Under the pieces are notes generated by a model. The model was not told the origin of the DNA. It saw nothing but the letters and a program-made list of their open reading frames with translations, and ran no database searches. A stretch of DNA of 64,000 nt from Treponema sp. (GTDB lineage Bacteria; Spirochaetota; Spirochaetia; Treponematales; Treponemataceae). The position numbers and the translations under genes are program-made. This document shows, one piece after another, positions 62,841 to 64,000 of the stretch (its first letter is position 1; every line of letters begins with the position of its first letter). The DNA lies in the NCBI GenBank assembly GCA_017446265.1, contig JAFSRD010000027.1, forward strand, positions 1 through 64,000, given 5' to 3'.

Positions 62841-64000
62841 AGTGTAGAAGTTTTGCCGCGCTTTGCGCGATTTTAGCATGTGTTGCATGCAGCAAAAAAA
62901 CTGCTCGTCAAGCACGCGCACTGCCTGATGCTGTGCCGCTCGAAAAAAATACGCACACGTGGTATTGCTTTTCTGACGGCGCAATCATGGAGGTAGACGT
63001 GCCGCAGCATGCACCGCTGCAGCCTGAAAATCCATGGACAGAAGCGGTGCGCATATCTTCAGCTTCAAGTTCTCTTGGGAACGGCACTGCTGCTCCAAAC
63101 GCGTATGCGCTCGTCAATCGCATTGGCGTGCTTGTGTTCAGCGGAAACTCGTTTCACTTGTATGCTGACGCGGAGATATTCGCAAACAGGACGGTGGGAA
63201 ATCTCGTGTTTCAAAACGACACGCCTGTGTTCTCGCTCTACAAGAGTACGTTTTTCAATACGACGCTTGACGATGCGCAGAACATGCATCAATTTCTTGT
63301 GCAATTTGATGTGGCTCAGCGCCTTGCGTATCCGCTCATCACGTGTGCAGACATTGGGCTTGCGTCTCATTCAGAAGTGACTGACTACGTGTGGGACGGC
63401 AATACATTCATCTGTTCGGTAAAAACAGTTGGCAAAGAAAAGAATGAATTCACCTATCTTTCTGTGCAGCCAAAAGTACCGCTGCTTGCACTCTCAGGCG
63501 CAAACAGCAGGAATAATTTATTAATCTCGTCTGTTGATCAAGATGTGTTCCGTTCTCTCGTTGTACCCGCACCGTTTGAAACAGCGCCTGCGCGTTTAAA
63601 AGAGGCGCTTGCTTCGCTTGAGGAACATGCGGTATTTTTCATCACATGCCATACAGCAGGCGGTCATTCGCCGCGCAACTATTCAAATCAGCACGATGGT
63701 GATGTAGCTGTTCCGCTTTCAGGCAATGCGCTTATTGCAGACACATATGTGTGCGTGCTGTTCAGTGACGGTACAACATACATAAAAGGCGCGCTGTATG
63801 GCAAGCATATCATGGGCAACAACACTGTACGCGCATTTCGTTTGCCACGCCTTCCTGCCGATTACAAATACTCGTCGTTTGCAATTTCAGGAACAACGCT
63901 GTACGCGGCGTGGGAAGAGACAGCATTTTATAAAACAAGACGAAGCGGTTTTCTATCTGTTGACTTGGATGCAGTATTGTATAACAGCATTGCAGGAGGA
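62837..64000 (+). CDS. Lipoprotein, runs off the window end
   Basis: ATG 62837 overlaps the previous stop. The open frame continues for 388 codons to the last base without a stop, so the gene is partial. Signal MKCRSFAALCAILACVAC, with the lipobox Cys at 18. The mature part is beta-rich with repeated short hydrophobic strands (GVLVFSGNSFHLYA, FAISGTTLYAAWEE, GFLSVDLDAV), suggesting a beta-propeller-like fold. No family recognised. It forms an operon with the preceding lipoprotein. Confidence 0.75.
   Translation, partial: MKCRSFAALCAILACVACSKKTARQARALPDAVPLEKNTHTWYCFSDGAIMEVDVPQHAPLQPENPWTEAVRISSASSSLGNGTAAPNAYALVNRIGVLVFSGNSFHLYADAEIFANRTVGNLVFQNDTPVFSLYKSTFFNTTLDDAQNMHQFLVQFDVAQRLAYPLITCADIGLASHSEVTDYVWDGNTFICSVKTVGKEKNEFTYLSVQPKVPLLALSGANSRNNLLISSVDQDVFRSLVVPAPFETAPARLKEALASLEEHAVFFITCHTAGGHSPRNYSNQHDGDVAVPLSGNALIADTYVCVLFSDGTTYIKGALYGKHIMGNNTVRAFRLPRLPADYKYSSFAISGTTLYAAWEETAFYKTRRSGFLSVDLDAVLYNSIAGG

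Overview
The window reads as the chromosome of a saccharolytic treponeme (Spirochaetota). The basis is a run of genes with typical Treponema organisation: htrA close to map, rplU-prp-rpmA-obgE-nadD-yqeK, spoVG followed by tRNA-Gln and the L25/Ctc gene, lepA, and groEL without groES beside two lipoproteins. The DUF4954 beta-helix protein, many signal-peptide lipoproteins and small outer-membrane barrels fit the same picture. leuA, hisG and hisB and a full alpha-glucan pathway point to a free-living, oral or gut species rather than the reduced T. pallidum. Species was not determined.

Layout. (1) Bases 1-2950 are a visibly A+T-richer graveyard of defence genes: the tail of a Wadjet-type JetC ATPase, an intact small AAA+ ATPase whose downstream partner ends after 14 codons, an antitoxin with a duplicated start region, a Doc toxin cut short, and scraps of a type I HsdM. 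(2) 3.0-9.1 kb: CoA-binding protein, flavocytochrome-like FAD/FMN reductase, galE, M20 peptidase and a zinc-ribbon membrane protein. (3) 9.1-22.5 kb: an alpha-glucan locus. It holds a cytoplasmic neopullulanase, an outer-membrane barrel carrying an N-terminal glycogen-binding domain, a small lipoprotein, a secreted pullulanase, malE, malF (with a large insertion), malG and a lipoprotein alpha-amylase. The likely flow is surface binding and debranching, passage through the barrel, periplasmic trimming, MalEFG import and cytoplasmic hydrolysis. (4) 22.5-41.5 kb: an M16-like pseudopeptidase, DUF4954, leuA behind an attenuator-like terminator, an exo/endonuclease-phosphatase, a GDSL hydrolase, hisB/hisG, secG, a J-protein, map, htrA, arfB and a heterodimeric ABC exporter.

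(5) 41.2-45.1 kb is accessory. A 225-bp piece of the ABC gene is repeated 2,080 bp downstream, and between the copies lie a structured element, a frameshifted glycine-zipper lipoprotein and a barrel protein. Next comes a beta-helix lipoprotein flanked by copies of a 19-bp hairpin repeat. (6) 45.1-64 kb is core: L21/Prp/L27, Obg, NadD, YqeK, LCP, RsfS, a 98-residue protein with no basic residues, IspE, SpoVG, tRNA-Gln, L25, TilS, a TPR/EF-loop periplasmic protein, a second HtrA, LepA, GroEL and two lipoproteins, the last running off the end.

A recurring pattern links otherwise unrelated genes. At least ten start codons have no Shine-Dalgarno but sit 5-10 bases after a -10 hexamer, as expected of leaderless mRNAs. 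The clearest case is ispE, with TTGACA-17-TATAAT ending 8 bases before its ATG.
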